This document shows positions 14,990-24,546 of a DNA stretch of 64,000 bases, piece after piece (within the stretch, counting starts at the first letter, position 1; each line of letters opens with the position of its first letter). The translations under genes and the position numbers were made by a program. Where the stretch lies: positions 62,001 through 126,000 of the forward strand of contig JAVDCA010000015.1 of the NCBI GenBank assembly GCA_030848545.1, in the 5' to 3' direction. The notes under the pieces are model-generated. The model was not told the origin of the DNA. It saw only the letters and a program-made list of their open reading frames with translations, and searched no databases. Source of the stretch: Astrobacterium formosum. GTDB lineage: Bacteria; Pseudomonadota; Alphaproteobacteria; Rhizobiales; Xanthobacteraceae.

Positions 14990-17470
14990 TCATTCGGCTG
15001 CGGTCCGTTCGGCGGCCCGGTCGGCCGGGAAGGTGCACACCACCGTGGTGCCGCGTCCGACCTGCGAATCGATCGCCACGGTACCGCCGTGTAGCTCGAC
15101 GAAGGAACGCACCAGAGACAGGCCCAAACCGGTGCCGCGATGCTGCGAGCCGAGCGAGTGGGATTCGAACCAGTCGAACACCTTGTCCTTCATCTCGGTC
15201 GGTATGCCGGGGCCGGCGTCGGAGACCGAGAACACCACGGCGTCCTGGTGGCGCTCGGCGGTGAGGCGGACCAGTCCGTGCGGCGGCGAGAAGCCGATGG
15301 CGTTGGACAACAAATTGAACAAGACCTGCCGCAGCCGCCATTCGTCGGCCACGAAACTGCCGATGCCGGACGAGGCGGAAAGGTCGAGCTTGAGGCCGTC
15401 CTTGACGAGGCGGTCCTGCACGCCCTCCACGGCCGCCTCCATGGTGTGGCGGATGTCGACCATGGAAAGGTTGAGCTTCATCGCCCCGGCATCGATGGTG
15501 GCGAGGTCGAGGATGTTGTCGATGATGGCGAGCAGCGCCTTGGTGGAGACCGTGATGTAGTGCAGGTACTCGCGCTGGCGCGAAGTCAGAGGCCCCGTCG
15601 ACGGCAGGCCGAGGATGTCGGCGAAGCCGATGATGTTGGTCAACGGCGAGCGCAGCTCGTAGGACACGTGGTGGACGAAGTCGATCTTGAGTTCGTCGGC
15701 GGCGATCAACGCCTCGTTGCGCTCGCGCAGCATGCGCTCCACGTTGACCGAGTCGGTGACGTCCTGGAACGCCACCAGGGTGCCGCCGTCGGGCAGCGGC
15801 ACGGTGGCGCAATCGACCACGCTGCCGTCGTTTCTCTCGATTCTCTGCGAGATCGGAGCGCGGCGGTCGAGCACCGTGACGGCGGTGCGCAGCGCCTGCC
15901 AGGTGGCCTCGTCGCTGTGCAGCGGCCGGCACAGATCGATCACCATCTCGATGTGTGGCGCATCGCCGAGGGCGCCGGCGTCGAGACGCCACATGCGCAG
16001 GAAGGACGGATTGCACAGGCGCACGCGGCCGTTCGAGCCGAACACCGCGACGCCTTCGGCGAGGTTGTCGACCGTCTCGCCCTGGACGTGGATGAGCGAG
16101 TCGAAGCGCCGTTCGAGCTCGAGGCGCTCGGTGACGTCGTCGATCAGATAGGTGACGCCGCCCTCCGGGTTCGGGGTGGTCACGACCCGCAGCGTGCGGC
16201 CGTCGGGCAGGTGCCATTCGTGCCGGGTCGGTTCGATCGCCCGGTAGGCCTCGTGCAGCTCGTTCTTCCACTGCCGGAAGTCCTGCTGCTCCGGCAGGCT
16301 GCGGCGGCCGCGCAGGCGGTCGAGCACGGCCGAATCGCTCGGCTCGTCGTCCAGGAAGGCGGCGTCGAGATTGAACAGCGTGCGATAGGCCTGGTTGTAG
16401 AAGGTCAGGCACCGGTCGGCGCCGAAGATCGCGACCGCGGTCGGCAACTGGTCGAGGGTGCGGCGGTGGGCCTCGCCCATGCGCGCGATCTCGGCGCGCA
16501 GGCGCTCCTCCTCGGTCATGTCGATCCCGATGGCGGCGCTGCCGCGTGAGCACGGGGCGTGGATGATGTCGAGCAGGCGTCGGGTGCCGGCGGCGATCGC
16601 CGGCATGCGGCCCGCGAACACCGCCTGGCCGGCGCGGGCGACGGTGTCGCGTTCCTCACGGTCGAGGAGTTCGAGCCCGCGGGCGACGGCGTCGTGGGGA
16701 TCGGCTGCCTCCACCGCGCGCGCATAGGCGTCATTGACGAAGGTGAGGCGGCCGAGGCGGTCACGCACCCACAGGGGCGCCGGCAGGGCGGCGGCGAGCG
16801 TCGTCAGCGCCTCGGTGTCGCTCTCGAGCTTGTCGTGGCGGGCGGTCAGCGCCGCGAGTTCCCCCTCGACCCCGCTCACGTCCCGCAGCTTCATGACGGC
16901 GCGGCCGCCCACCGCCCGGCCGTCGGCCTTGAGGTGACGCCCGTCCGTGGTGGTGAGCAGCATGGAGAAGCCGTCGCCCTCGGCGCGCAGGGACGCGATG
17001 GCGGCGGCGAGTTCATGGGCGCGTTCGCCGTCGAGCCAGGTTTCCGGCGCCAGCGGGTCGGCGGCCGCCGAGCCCAGGAGCCGACGGTCCCCGATCACTT
17101 CCGCCTCGTCGTCGGCGGCCGGCCACGACACCAGCAGCATGGATTCCGACAAAAGGAGGCCGCGCAGACGGTCGACCTCGCCGTGCAGGCGGGCCATGGC
17201 TTCGCGGGCGTCGGTCTCGACCGCGGTGGTGCGCGCATGGGTGCGCATGAGCAGGATCGCGGTCACCACGGCGAACACGACAGCGCCGACGATGAGCGCC
17301 AGCGCGGCGATCTCGTGTCCGTCCAGATCGGCGAGAACCGACAGATAGGGGGAGTAGACGTCACTGCCCTGGGCATGGGCCGGTGAGGCGGCAGCCGTTG
17401 TGATGGAAGCGAGCGCGGCGCGTCGCGGAGCTTGATGTGGTCTGCCCGCGCTCCGGAATCTGACCGGCAT
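14990..17470 (-). CDS. divL: DivL-type PAS sensor kinase homologue with tyrosine in the H-box
   Basis: An 826-residue membrane-anchored kinase homologue. After a signal-like or membrane N-terminus, a transmembrane segment lies at about 58-78 (ALALIVGAVVFAVVTAILL). Several PAS domains follow, then the dimerisation domain with SYELRSPLTN, where Tyr604 takes the place of the usual phosphorylated histidine, and an HATPase domain with NLLSNAIGFSP, VSDAGPGIP and GTGLGLSLVRSF. The Tyr in place of His is the hallmark of DivL, which in Caulobacter controls CckA and CtrA activity and so cell-cycle progression; position next to tsaE fits. It is one gene upstream of the TsaE-AmgK fusion, 116 bases away. 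The role in this organism is inferred from the family. Confidence 0.85.
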   Translation of the reverse strand: MPVRFRSAGRPHQAPRRAALASITTAAASPAHAQGSDVYSPYLSVLADLDGHEIAALALIVGAVVFAVVTAILLMRTHARTTAVETDAREAMARLHGEVDRLRGLLLSESMLLVSWPAADDEAEVIGDRRLLGSAAADPLAPETWLDGERAHELAAAIASLRAEGDGFSMLLTTTDGRHLKADGRAVGGRAVMKLRDVSGVEGELAALTARHDKLESDTEALTTLAAALPAPLWVRDRLGRLTFVNDAYARAVEAADPHDAVARGLELLDREERDTVARAGQAVFAGRMPAIAAGTRRLLDIIHAPCSRGSAAIGIDMTEEERLRAEIARMGEAHRRTLDQLPTAVAIFGADRCLTFYNQAYRTLFNLDAAFLDDEPSDSAVLDRLRGRRSLPEQQDFRQWKNELHEAYRAIEPTRHEWHLPDGRTLRVVTTPNPEGGVTYLIDDVTERLELERRFDSLIHVQGETVDNLAEGVAVFGSNGRVRLCNPSFLRMWRLDAGALGDAPHIEMVIDLCRPLHSDEATWQALRTAVTVLDRRAPISQRIERNDGSVVDCATVPLPDGGTLVAFQDVTDSVNVERMLRERNEALIAADELKIDFVHHVSYELRSPLTNIIGFADILGLPSTGPLTSRQREYLHYITVSTKALLAIIDNILDLATIDAGAMKLNLSMVDIRHTMEAAVEGVQDRLVKDGLKLDLSASSGIGSFVADEWRLRQVLFNLLSNAIGFSPPHGLVRLTAERHQDAVVFSVSDAGPGIPTEMKDKVFDWFESHSLGSQHRGTGLGLSLVRSFVELHGGTVAIDSQVGRGTTVVCTFPADRAAERTAAE

Positions 17471-17970
17471 CCGTCGCCCCTAAAGTCTGTCCGCGACGGC
17501 GATGCGCCACGGTCGTCAACCTTGTCCACGCTCGACCTGCCCCCGGCGTGCGGACGCGGGAAGGCGTGGAACCCCCAAAACGACTTGAAAACTTCGCTCG
17601 CGACCGTCGCCACACCGTCATCTCGGCGGCGTGCATCGGGTCGTCGCGGGCCGCCGAAGAACACGCGCGCGGCTCGCGAATCGCTTCAATGTACCCTCAT
17701 CGAAGAGGTCGCCAAAGAGTCCAGATCGTGAACGATGACGCCCACACACGAATTCCGCGCAGGCGACGCGAAAACGTGCCCGCGGCGGCGACCCGGGATC
17801 GTGCGAAACGTCGCCGCATATGGGCCGCGAGCGCTGTCGCATGCGGGTTTCTGGTGATCGATAAGCGAACGGCGCGACGGTTGAGACCGTCGCGCCGCAG
17901 GCACTACCCAGGGGGCGTGCGAGATATTTCCGGCCGAGCGTGGCCGCAACGATTCAGAGTCCTTTCGGCC
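17471..17970. other. 500-base intergenic stretch between cysK and divL
   Basis: No convincing gene. It holds the cysK terminator hairpin at 17871-17896 and, nearer 17470, the presumed divL promoter region. Open frames here are extensions of antisense frames over cysK. Confidence 0.6.
17871..17896 (-). terminator. Likely cysK terminator hairpin
   Basis: Perfect 11-bp inverted repeat GGCGCGACGGT / ACCGTCGCGCC with a TGAG loop, 75 bases past the cysK stop. The following minus-strand bases (GTTCGCTT) give only a poor T tract. Confidence 0.6.
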
Positions 17971-18966
17971 TCAGAGTCCCTCGAACAGTGCCGTCGACAG
18001 GTAGCGTTCGGCGAAGGACGGAACCACGGCGACGATCATCTTGCCGGCGAACTCCTCGCGGGCGCCGATACGGATCGCGGCCGCGATGGCGGCACCGGAG
18101 GAGATCCCCACCGGGATGCCTTCCTGGCGTGCGGTCGCGCGGGCGAACTCGAAGGCGGTCGCCGAATCGACCGTGACGATTTCGTCGATCACCGACCGGT
18201 CGAGGACCTCGGGAACGAAGTTGGCGCCGATGCCCTGGATCTTGTGCGGGCCGGCCTTGCCTTCGGACAGGAGCGGGCTTTCCGCCGGCTCGACCGCGAT
18301 GACCTTCAGCGACGGCTTGCGCGGTTTCAAGACTTGGCCGACACCCGTGATGGTGCCGCCGGTGCCGATACCGGCCACGAAGGCATCGATCCGGCCGGCG
18401 GTGTCGTTCCAGATCTCCTCCGCGGTGGTGTTGCGGTGGATTTCGGGATTGGCCGGATTCTTGAACTGCTGCGGGATGACAGCGCCGGGAATTTCCTTGG
18501 CGAGCTCGGCGGCGCGGTCGACGGCGCCCTGCATGCCCTTGGCGGCCGGCGTGAGGTCGAGCTCGGCGCCAAGGAACGCCAGCAGCTTGCGGCGCTCGAT
18601 CGACATGGTCTCCGGCATGGTGAGGATCAGCCGATAGCCCCGCGCCGCCGCCACGAAGGCGAGCGCGATGCCGGTGTTGCCGGAGGTGGGCTCGATCAGC
18701 ACGTTCTGGCCCGGCTTGATCTTTCCCTCAGCCTCCAGGGCGTCGATCATGGCGACGCCGATGCGGTCCTTGACGCTGGCGATGGGGTTGAAGAACTCGA
18801 GCTTGACGTAGATCTCGGCCTTGGCGCCGTGCTTCTGGGGCAGGCGGTTGAGCCGCACGATGGGGGTGTCGCCGATGGTGTCGGTGATGGAATCGTAGAC
18901 GCGGCCGCGGCCGGGCGCATGGGAGGCCTCGGCTGGCTCATGGAGGCGGGCGGGGCTGGCACTCAT
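17971..18966 (-). CDS. cysK: Cysteine synthase A (O-acetylserine thiol-lyase)
   Basis: PLP enzyme that makes cysteine from O-acetylserine and sulfide. The 331-residue product carries the PLP lysine in [10 protein letters not shown] (Lys66), the substrate loop [11 protein letters not shown] and the phosphate-binding [10 protein letters not shown]. The N-terminal 22 residues before [10 protein letters not shown] are an extension relative to the core enzyme. An Rrf2-type regulator lies 266 bases upstream on the same strand, as is usual for sulfur or iron-sulfur control genes. The leader at 18985-19040 is AT-rich and probably contains the promoter. The family also includes cystathionine synthases, but the active-site motifs favour CysK. 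Confidence 0.94.
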   Translation of the reverse strand: MSASPARLHEPAEASHAPGRGRVYDSITDTIGDTPIVRLNRLPQKHGAKAEIYVKLEFFNPIASVKDRIGVAMIDALEAEGKIKPGQNVLIEPTSGNTGIALAFVAAARGYRLILTMPETMSIERRKLLAFLGAELDLTPAAKGMQGAVDRAAELAKEIPGAVIPQQFKNPANPEIHRNTTAEEIWNDTAGRIDAFVAGIGTGGTITGVGQVLKPRKPSLKVIAVEPAESPLLSEGKAGPHKIQGIGANFVPEVLDRSVIDEIVTVDSATAFEFARATARQEGIPVGISSGAAIAAAIRIGAREEFAGKMIVAVVPSFAERYLSTALFEGL

Positions 18967-18997
18967 GAAAAATTCTCCCTGGCCGTCGATCGGGCCG

Positions 18998-19035
18998 ACT
19001 GCTCTAGATGATTATTCTATATAGAGGCTGTTGTG
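18998..19035 (-). promoter_or_regulatory. AT-rich putative promoter/operator of cysK
   Basis: The segment GATTATTCTATATAGAGG lies 35-60 bases upstream of the cysK start and stands out against the GC-rich surroundings. Its minus-strand TATAGAATAAT resembles the TAGGAATATTAA found upstream of the neighbouring Rrf2 gene (about 19707-19718), so both may be bound by that regulator. The match is short and could be chance. Confidence 0.35.
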
Positions 19036-19232
19036 CGATTGAAATGGAATGGTGTGGCAAAATTTAGCCGCGCTGTAGAAGGATTTGCTGAATTCTGCTC
19101 CCAAAGGGAATTCCTTGCCGACGATCGAAAATGTTGCGCCGGCGGATACCCGTGATGCCGGATTCGGCTCAGCGGTTTACCTTCCGTGCCCCGGGTGGGG
19201 CGCGGTGATGCCGTTCGCCGGAACCGTGGGCT

Positions 19233-19661
19233 TCAGGAATGGGGGCGGTCGCAGCCGAGCTCGACGGCGGCGTCGACCATGTCGGCCACCCGTACCTTCT
19301 TGAGGGCATCGGAAAAGATCTGCTCGGCCAGTGCGACCGCGGGCAGCACGGCCTTCCGCACCAGAGCCGAGTCGACCGGCGGTTCGGAGGTTTCATCTTC
19401 GACGGTGCCGGCCGCGCGCAGGATTGCCTCCGCGGAGACGTCCTTCGGATCACGGGCGAGGGCGTAGCCGCCGCCCGGCCCGCGTATGCCGCGCAACAAG
19501 CCTTCACGCACCAGCGCCTGCAGCACCGGTTCCAGGTGCCGCGGTGGCAGGGCGTGACGGATGGCAAGTGCCTTGGCGGACACCGGGCGTTCCTTGGAGT
19601 GAACGGCGATGTCAACAACGGCCGCGATCGCGAGAATCGCTTTGTTCGGCAAAACGCCCAT
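19233..19661 (-). CDS. Rrf2-family transcriptional regulator
   Basis: A 142-residue winged-helix regulator. The N-terminal half shows the family pattern: LPNKAILAIAAVVDIAVH, then a recognition helix in ISAKALAIRH-like context (VSAKALAIRH) and the wing GIRGPGGGYALARDP. The three central cysteines that bind an Fe-S cluster in IscR and RirA are missing; the only cysteine is near the C-terminus. That makes it closer to CymR-like or other cluster-free members. I start it at the ATG at 19659-19661 with AAGG upstream; a TTG 15 bases earlier is possible. With cysK directly downstream it is a candidate regulator of cysteine synthesis, which is inference. Confidence 0.85.
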   Translation of the reverse strand: MGVLPNKAILAIAAVVDIAVHSKERPVSAKALAIRHALPPRHLEPVLQALVREGLLRGIRGPGGGYALARDPKDVSAEAILRAAGTVEDETSEPPVDSALVRKAVLPAVALAEQIFSDALKKVRVADMVDAAVELGCDRPHS

Positions 19662-19768
19662 ACGGCCCGCCTTCAAGGAGCTTCTTCGAGGGCAGGTATA
19701 AAGGTAGGAATATTAAGTGCAAGATACCAGTTGGGATTTCTCCGGATCAGGCGTGCGCATTATGGCCG

Positions 19769-20233
19769 TCAGGATTGCGACGCGCCGACGCCGGTGGAGC
19801 CGAATCCCCCTGTGCCACGGGCAGTTCCGCTGAGCGTCTCGACTTCGATGAGGGCTGCACGCAATACCGGCGCGATCACCAGTTGGGCGATGCGTAATCC
19901 TCGGCCTATAACGAATGCTTCTTGTCCGAAATTGACAAGTATTATCTGTAATTCTCCACGATAGTCCGAATCGATCGTGCCGGGAGTGTTCAGCACCGAT
20001 ATTCCGTGCTTCAGGGCGAGCCCGGAGCGGGGCCGCACCTGCGCCTCGGTCCCGGGCGGCAGTGCGATGGCGAGGCCGGTCGGGATCAGCGCCCGTGCGC
20101 CTGGAGAAAGCGTCACCGGCGCATCGGCCGGCACCGCCGCCATGAGGTCGAGGCCGGCGGCGTGCGCGCTCTGATAGCTCGGCAGCGGCAGGCCGGCCCC
20201 GTGGGGCAGGCGGACGATTTCGACCTCCGTCAT
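19769..20233 (-). CDS. dut: dUTP diphosphatase
   Basis: Hydrolyses dUTP to dUMP, keeping uracil out of DNA and providing the thymidylate precursor. The 154-residue product has all five trimeric dUTPase motifs: AGLDLMA (26-32), [12 protein letters not shown] (67-78), [12 protein letters not shown] (83-94), RIAQLVI (114-120) and the C-terminal [10 protein letters not shown]. The start codon overlaps the stop of coaBC by 4 bases (ATGA), so the two are translationally coupled; coaBC-dut is a common bacterial pair. Confidence 0.96.
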   Translation of the reverse strand: MTEVEIVRLPHGAGLPLPSYQSAHAAGLDLMAAVPADAPVTLSPGARALIPTGLAIALPPGTEAQVRPRSGLALKHGISVLNTPGTIDSDYRGELQIILVNFGQEAFVIGRGLRIAQLVIAPVLRAALIEVETLSGTARGTGGFGSTGVGASQS

Positions 20234-21648
20234 GGCTTGTCTCCGGGTGGGTTGCCGCCGATCGCCGTCGCCAGCCGGCCCATCAGCATGCGGGCGACGT
20301 CGTCCTTCGATTGGGTCGGCCAGGTCTCGACGCCGGCGGCGGTGACCACATGGATGGTGTTGCGGTCGCCGCCCATGACGCCGGTTCCGGACGAGACGTC
20401 GTTGGCCAGGATCCAGTCGCAGCCCTTCTTGGCGAGCTTGGCCTTGGCGTGCGCGACCACATGCTCGGTTTCCGCCGCAAACCCGATTACCAGCGCCGGC
20501 CGGTCGTGCGCGCGCCGCGCGATGGTGGCGAGAATGTCCGGATTTTCCGCCAGTTCGAGGGTGGGCGTGCCGCCGGTGCCCTTCTTGATCTTCTGCTCGC
20601 TTGCGCTCGCCACCCGCCAGTCGGCGACCGCGGCGGCGAATATGGCGATATCCACCGGCATGGCGTTCTCGACAGCCGCGAGCATCTGTCGCGCGCTTTC
20701 CACGTGGACGACCTCGGCGCCGGGCGGATCGGCGAGCCGCACCGGTCCCGAAACCAGCGTCACCGTGGCGCCGGCTTCGGCGGCGGCACGGGCGATGGCG
20801 TGGCCCTGCTTGCCCGACGACCGGTTGGCGATGTAGCGCACCGGGTCGATCGGTTCGCGGGTCGGCCCGGAGGTGACGAGCACGCGCTTGCCGGCGAGCG
20901 GCCTGTCGGCCTGCCGACGCATGAGCGCCTCGGCGGCGGTAGCGATTTCGAGCGGCTCCGCCATGCGGCCGACGCCGGTTTCGCCGCGCTCGGCCATCTC
21001 GCCCGCATTGGGGCCGACCGTCACGATGCCATCGGCGATGAGGCGGGCGAGATTGCGCTGGGTCGCCTTGTGGGCCCACATCAGCGGGTTCATGGCGGGC
21101 GCCATCAGGACCGGCTTGTCGGTCGCGAGCAGGACCGTGGAGGCGAGGTCACTGGCGAGCCCCTGGGCCATCTTGGCCATCAGGTCGGCGGTCGCCGGCG
21201 CCACGATGATCAGGTCGGTGTCGCGGGCGAGCCGGATGTGACCGACGTCGAACTCGGTCCTGGCGTCGAACAGGTCGGTGTGGACCGGGCTGCCGGCGAG
21301 CGCCCCGGCGGCGAGCGGGGTTACGAATTCCTGGGCGGCTTTCGTCATCACGACGCGGACCGAAAAGCCGCGTTCCTTGAGACGGCGGATGAGGTCGAGG
21401 GATTTATAGGCCGCAATGCCGCCGGAGATGATCAGCAGCGCGCGGCGCGGCGCCGCACCGTGGTCGGGGGCCGGAAGGGGTGGCGATGGTGCGCTCTCGT
21501 CCTGCGGCACTTCGGCGGCCGGGCCATCGCCCGCCGCCGCGAGGATCATGCGGATTTCCTCTTCCATGGAGCGGCCGTTCTTGGCGGCGCGCAGGCGCAG
21601 TTGCGCCTTGAGGGCTTCGTCGAGTTTGCGGATGGTCAGGGAGGCCAT
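20230..21648 (-). CDS. coaBC: Phosphopantothenoylcysteine decarboxylase/synthetase CoaBC with N-terminal ribbon-helix-helix domain
   Basis: Bifunctional coenzyme A synthesis enzyme. Residues 66-245 are the CoaC flavoprotein decarboxylase, with the catalytic histidine in GHIRLAR and the substrate motif APAMNPLMW. Residues 250-472 are the CoaB ligase with [20 protein letters not shown] and the KIKKGTG loop. In front, residues 1-40 ([20 protein letters not shown], then [13 protein letters not shown]) match the FitA/StbC type of Arc/MetJ ribbon-helix-helix DNA-binding domain found in antitoxins, joined by a Pro-rich linker. The frame is continuous, so this is a real fusion; I recall similar extensions in Bradyrhizobium CoaBC. 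Whether the extra domain binds DNA is unknown. Confidence 0.93.
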   Translation of the reverse strand: MASLTIRKLDEALKAQLRLRAAKNGRSMEEEIRMILAAAGDGPAAEVPQDESAPSPPLPAPDHGAAPRRALLIISGGIAAYKSLDLIRRLKERGFSVRVVMTKAAQEFVTPLAAGALAGSPVHTDLFDARTEFDVGHIRLARDTDLIIVAPATADLMAKMAQGLASDLASTVLLATDKPVLMAPAMNPLMWAHKATQRNLARLIADGIVTVGPNAGEMAERGETGVGRMAEPLEIATAAEALMRRQADRPLAGKRVLVTSGPTREPIDPVRYIANRSSGKQGHAIARAAAEAGATVTLVSGPVRLADPPGAEVVHVESARQMLAAVENAMPVDIAIFAAAVADWRVASASEQKIKKGTGGTPTLELAENPDILATIARRAHDRPALVIGFAAETEHVVAHAKAKLAKKGCDWILANDVSSGTGVMGGDRNTIHVVTAAGVETWPTQSKDDVARMLMGRLATAIGGNPPGDKP

Positions 21649-21670
21649 GGGAGAAATCCGGCTCAGGCCT

Positions 21671-21754
21671 CGTCATTGCAAGGAGGCGAAGCCGACGAAG
21701 CAATCCAGGGCCGCGAACGAAGGACTGGATTGCTTCGCTTCGCTCGCAATGACG
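21671..21754. repeat. Palindromic intergenic element, CGTCATTGC type
   Basis: Inverted ends CGTCATTGC and GCAATGACG enclose GCGAAGCCGACGAAGCAATC and the reverse-related GATTGCTTCGCTTCGCTCG. Same overall form as 349-440 and 26307-26546. It lies between coaBC and ubiB. Confidence 0.7.
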
Positions 21755-21832
21755 AAGGGACCCGCGGCCTATGCAAATTCTAGTTCATGATTGCGTTGCA
21801 ATCAATGCAATCATCCGCCGACCTGCCATGCA

Positions 21833-23434
21833 TCAGCGCAGAATCCCGATGGCGAGGACTGCCAGGCTGACGGCGATCACCCACATGGCGACCGTCTGGG
21901 CGCGATGGTGCCGCGCTTCCGCACGGCCCAGCGCCGCCACGGTCTCGGGGGCGAGCACGATGCCGTCGTGGGTCGCCGCATCGATCTGGTCGGCGATGCG
22001 CGCACCGCGCGTCAGCAGGCCCGGCACGGCGGAGAGGAAGCGGCCCACTTCGCCGGCGCCCTGGGCGGCGTCCTCGATACGGCCGGCGGGACCGAGATTG
22101 CGCTCGATCCAGTCGCGCACCACCGGTGCCGACACCGTCCACATGTCGAGATGCGGGTCGAGGGTGCGGGCGACGCCTTCGACCACCACCATGGTCTTCT
22201 GCAGGAGCAGGAGTTCCGGCCGCGTCTTCATCTCGAACAGTGCCGTCACCTCGAACAGGAGCGTCAGAAGCTTCGCCATGGAGATGTCGTCGGCCTTGCG
22301 GTTGTGGATCGGCTCACCGATGGCGCGGATCGCCTGCATGAAGCTCTCGACCGAATGGTGCGCCGACACATAGCCGGCCTCGAAATGGATTTCCGCCGTG
22401 CGGCGATAATTCCTGGTGATGAAGCCGTAGAGGATTTCGGCGAGGAAGCGCCGCTCCTTGGGGCCGAGCCGGCCCATGATGCCGAAATCGACCGCCGCCA
22501 GTTTGCCGCTGTCGTCCACGAACAGATTGCCGGGATGCATGTCGGCATGGAAAAAGCCGTCCCGCATGGCGTGGCGCAGGAAGCTCTGGATGACCTTGTG
22601 GCCGAGCGACGGCAGGTCGAGGCCGCGGGCCGTGAGCGCGGCGCGGTCGTTGAGCGGCGTGCCGTCGATCCATTCCATGGTGAGGACGTCGCGGGCGGTG
22701 CGCTCCCAGTCCACCGCAGGCACGCGGAAGTCGCCGTCGCCAGCGATGTTCTCCGCCATCTCGGAGAGCGCCGCCGCCTCGAGGCGCAGATCCATTTCGA
22801 GCGTCACGGTGCGGGCGAGCGTCGCGACCACTTCGTTCAGGCGCAGCCGCCGCGCCTCGGACGAGAAGCGCTCGGCCAGCCGGGCGACGAAGAAGAACGC
22901 CGCGAGGTCGGTCTTGAGCCGCCGCTCCACATAGGGGCGAAGCACCTTGACGGCGACGACGCGCATCCCTTCCGGGGTCGCGATCTCGGCACGGTGCACC
23001 TGGGCGATGGAGGCGGCGGCGATCGGCGCCGAGAAGCGCGCGAACACGCGCGATACGGGTGCGCCGAGCGCGGCCGCGACCGCGGCTTCGGCTTCGGCCT
23101 GCGGGAACGGCGCCATCTTGTCCTGCAGGCTTTCGAGATCGCGGGCGATCTCGGCGCCGACGACGTCCTGCCGGGTCGCCAGGAACTGGCCGAGCTTGAC
23201 ATAGGTCGGGCCGAGTTTGGTCAAGGCGGCGGCGAGCCGCACGGCGCCGCCGGCCTTGGTGGGCCGCTCGACCAGCCGCACGACGCGCAGCGCCACCCGC
23301 GCCGGCATCGGCAGCGATCTCGGGTCGACGAGCGCGAACACACCCTCGCGGGCGAACACGAAGCCGGCACGCGACAGGCGCACCAGATGGGAAAGGGAGG
23401 AAATCACCACACCAGCCACCACGTAACGGATCAT
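21833..23434 (-). CDS. ubiB: UbiB, atypical kinase-like ubiquinone biosynthesis protein
   Basis: Member of the UbiB/ADCK3 atypical kinase family, needed for ubiquinone synthesis at the inner membrane. The 533-residue product shows the family marker KLGQFLATRQD, the Ala-rich loop AAASIAQVHRA, the kinase lysine in VAVKVLRPYV, the catalytic HADMHPGN and the metal-binding VDFGIMGRLG. The C-terminus has a membrane segment (VAMWVIAVSLAVLAIGIL) that anchors it. It is read in the same direction as ubiE, 232 bases downstream of it; in many Alphaproteobacteria these two are adjacent, sometimes with mutM divergent, as here. It was once called a 2-polyprenylphenol 6-hydroxylase; the kinase/ATPase role is now preferred. 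Confidence 0.95.
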   Translation of the reverse strand: MIRYVVAGVVISSLSHLVRLSRAGFVFAREGVFALVDPRSLPMPARVALRVVRLVERPTKAGGAVRLAAALTKLGPTYVKLGQFLATRQDVVGAEIARDLESLQDKMAPFPQAEAEAAVAAALGAPVSRVFARFSAPIAAASIAQVHRAEIATPEGMRVVAVKVLRPYVERRLKTDLAAFFFVARLAERFSSEARRLRLNEVVATLARTVTLEMDLRLEAAALSEMAENIAGDGDFRVPAVDWERTARDVLTMEWIDGTPLNDRAALTARGLDLPSLGHKVIQSFLRHAMRDGFFHADMHPGNLFVDDSGKLAAVDFGIMGRLGPKERRFLAEILYGFITRNYRRTAEIHFEAGYVSAHHSVESFMQAIRAIGEPIHNRKADDISMAKLLTLLFEVTALFEMKTRPELLLLQKTMVVVEGVARTLDPHLDMWTVSAPVVRDWIERNLGPAGRIEDAAQGAGEVGRFLSAVPGLLTRGARIADQIDAATHDGIVLAPETVAALGRAEARHHRAQTVAMWVIAVSLAVLAIGILR

Positions 23435-23480
23435 GCGTTATTGCCGCGTCCAGCTTCGACCGGCTCCGCTTGTCGCAGCC

Positions 23481-23645
23481 GGCTCCCTCTCCCCATCGGG
23501 GAGAGGGCTGGGGTGAGGGGGCTCCGGCGGTGCGATTGCGCACGCCGTCGTTCCGACCATCCTCGGCCCGGTACGACGGTCGAGCACCCAACTCGCTTCG
23601 TGACCCCCTCACCCCGGCCCTCTCCCCCAAGGGGAGAGGGAGAAC
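23481..23645. repeat. CCCTCTCC...GGAGAGGG repeats between ubiE and ubiB
   Basis: Two hairpins of the C-rich family: CCCTCTCCCCATCGGGGAGAGGG-like near 23485-23507 (arms CCCTCTCCCC and GGGGAGAGGG) and GCCCTCTCCCCCAAGGGGAG near 23617-23640. They fill most of the 232-base gap. Confidence 0.7.
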
Positions 23646-23666
23646 GGGCGCCGTGCCGAGGCGCGC

Positions 23667-24479
23667 TCACAACCGCCAGCCCGAATGCAGTGCCACGATG
23701 CCGCCCGACAGGCTGCGCACCGAAACGCGGCGGAAGCCGGCAGCGCGGATCATATCGGCGAAGGCGGCGGGCCGGGGGAACTTGCGGATCGATTCGACCA
23801 GGTAGCGGTAAGCACCGGCATCGCCGGTGACGGCGCGGCCGATCTCCGGGATGACGTTGAAGGAATAGAAGTCGTAGAGCGTGTCGAGGCCGGGCACGTC
23901 GACGGCGGAGAATTCCAGGCACAGAAACCGCCCGCCGGGCTTGAGGACGCGGAACGCCTCTCCGAGAGCCTTGTCGATGCGCGGCACGTTGCGGATCCCG
24001 AACGCGATCGTGTAGGCGTCGTAGCTCTTGTCCGTAAACGCCAGTTCCTCGGCATTGCCCTCGACGAATTCCACCGCGTGGTCGAGGCTGCGCTCGAACG
24101 CCCGCTCGCGCCCGACCGCCAGCATGTCGGCATTGATGTCGCACACGGTTGCGCGCGTCCTCGGTCCGCCGGCCTCCACGACCCGAAACGAGATGTCGCC
24201 GGTGCCGCCGGCCACGTCCAGCAGCCTGAAGGGCCGATCCCCCTTGGGTGGGTTGAGCGTCGTCACCAGGACGTCTTTCCACGCGCGGTGGAGACCTGCC
24301 GACATGAGGTCGTTCATCAGGTCGTAACGGCTGGCGACGCTGCGAAAGACATCGTCGACGAGGCCCTGCTTGGCCTCGATGTCGACGGTGCGAAAGCCGA
24401 AATGGGTGTCGCGATGGGGTTCGGTCATACAGGGTGCTTGAAGCGGTGGTGGCTCGGTCCGGGGTGGCGGCTGGACCAT
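23667..24479 (-). CDS. ubiE: Demethylmenaquinone/ubiquinone C-methyltransferase UbiE
   Basis: SAM-dependent methyltransferase of ubiquinone (and menaquinone) synthesis. The 270-residue product has the SAM-binding motif [15 protein letters not shown] near residue 90, the family signature [19 protein letters not shown] and [18 protein letters not shown] in the N-terminal part, and [29 protein letters not shown] in the C-terminal part. About 25 extra Pro-rich residues precede the core; a start at [12 protein letters not shown] (ATG near 24426-24428) is equally likely. mutM is divergent, 67 bases away. Confidence 0.94.
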   Translation of the reverse strand: MVQPPPRTEPPPLQAPCMTEPHRDTHFGFRTVDIEAKQGLVDDVFRSVASRYDLMNDLMSAGLHRAWKDVLVTTLNPPKGDRPFRLLDVAGGTGDISFRVVEAGGPRTRATVCDINADMLAVGRERAFERSLDHAVEFVEGNAEELAFTDKSYDAYTIAFGIRNVPRIDKALGEAFRVLKPGGRFLCLEFSAVDVPGLDTLYDFYSFNVIPEIGRAVTGDAGAYRYLVESIRKFPRPAAFADMIRAAGFRRVSVRSLSGGIVALHSGWRL

Positions 24480-24546
24480 AGCGCGGGCGGGGCGGCGGCG
24501 CTACTTTTCACCCGCAGCGGATCCGCCCCATCATGTCGAGTGCCCC

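Noticed and set aside
17471-17970. Possible small gene or tRNA in the long gap before divL
   Set aside because: No cloverleaf, no domain-bearing frame; only a hairpin after cysK.
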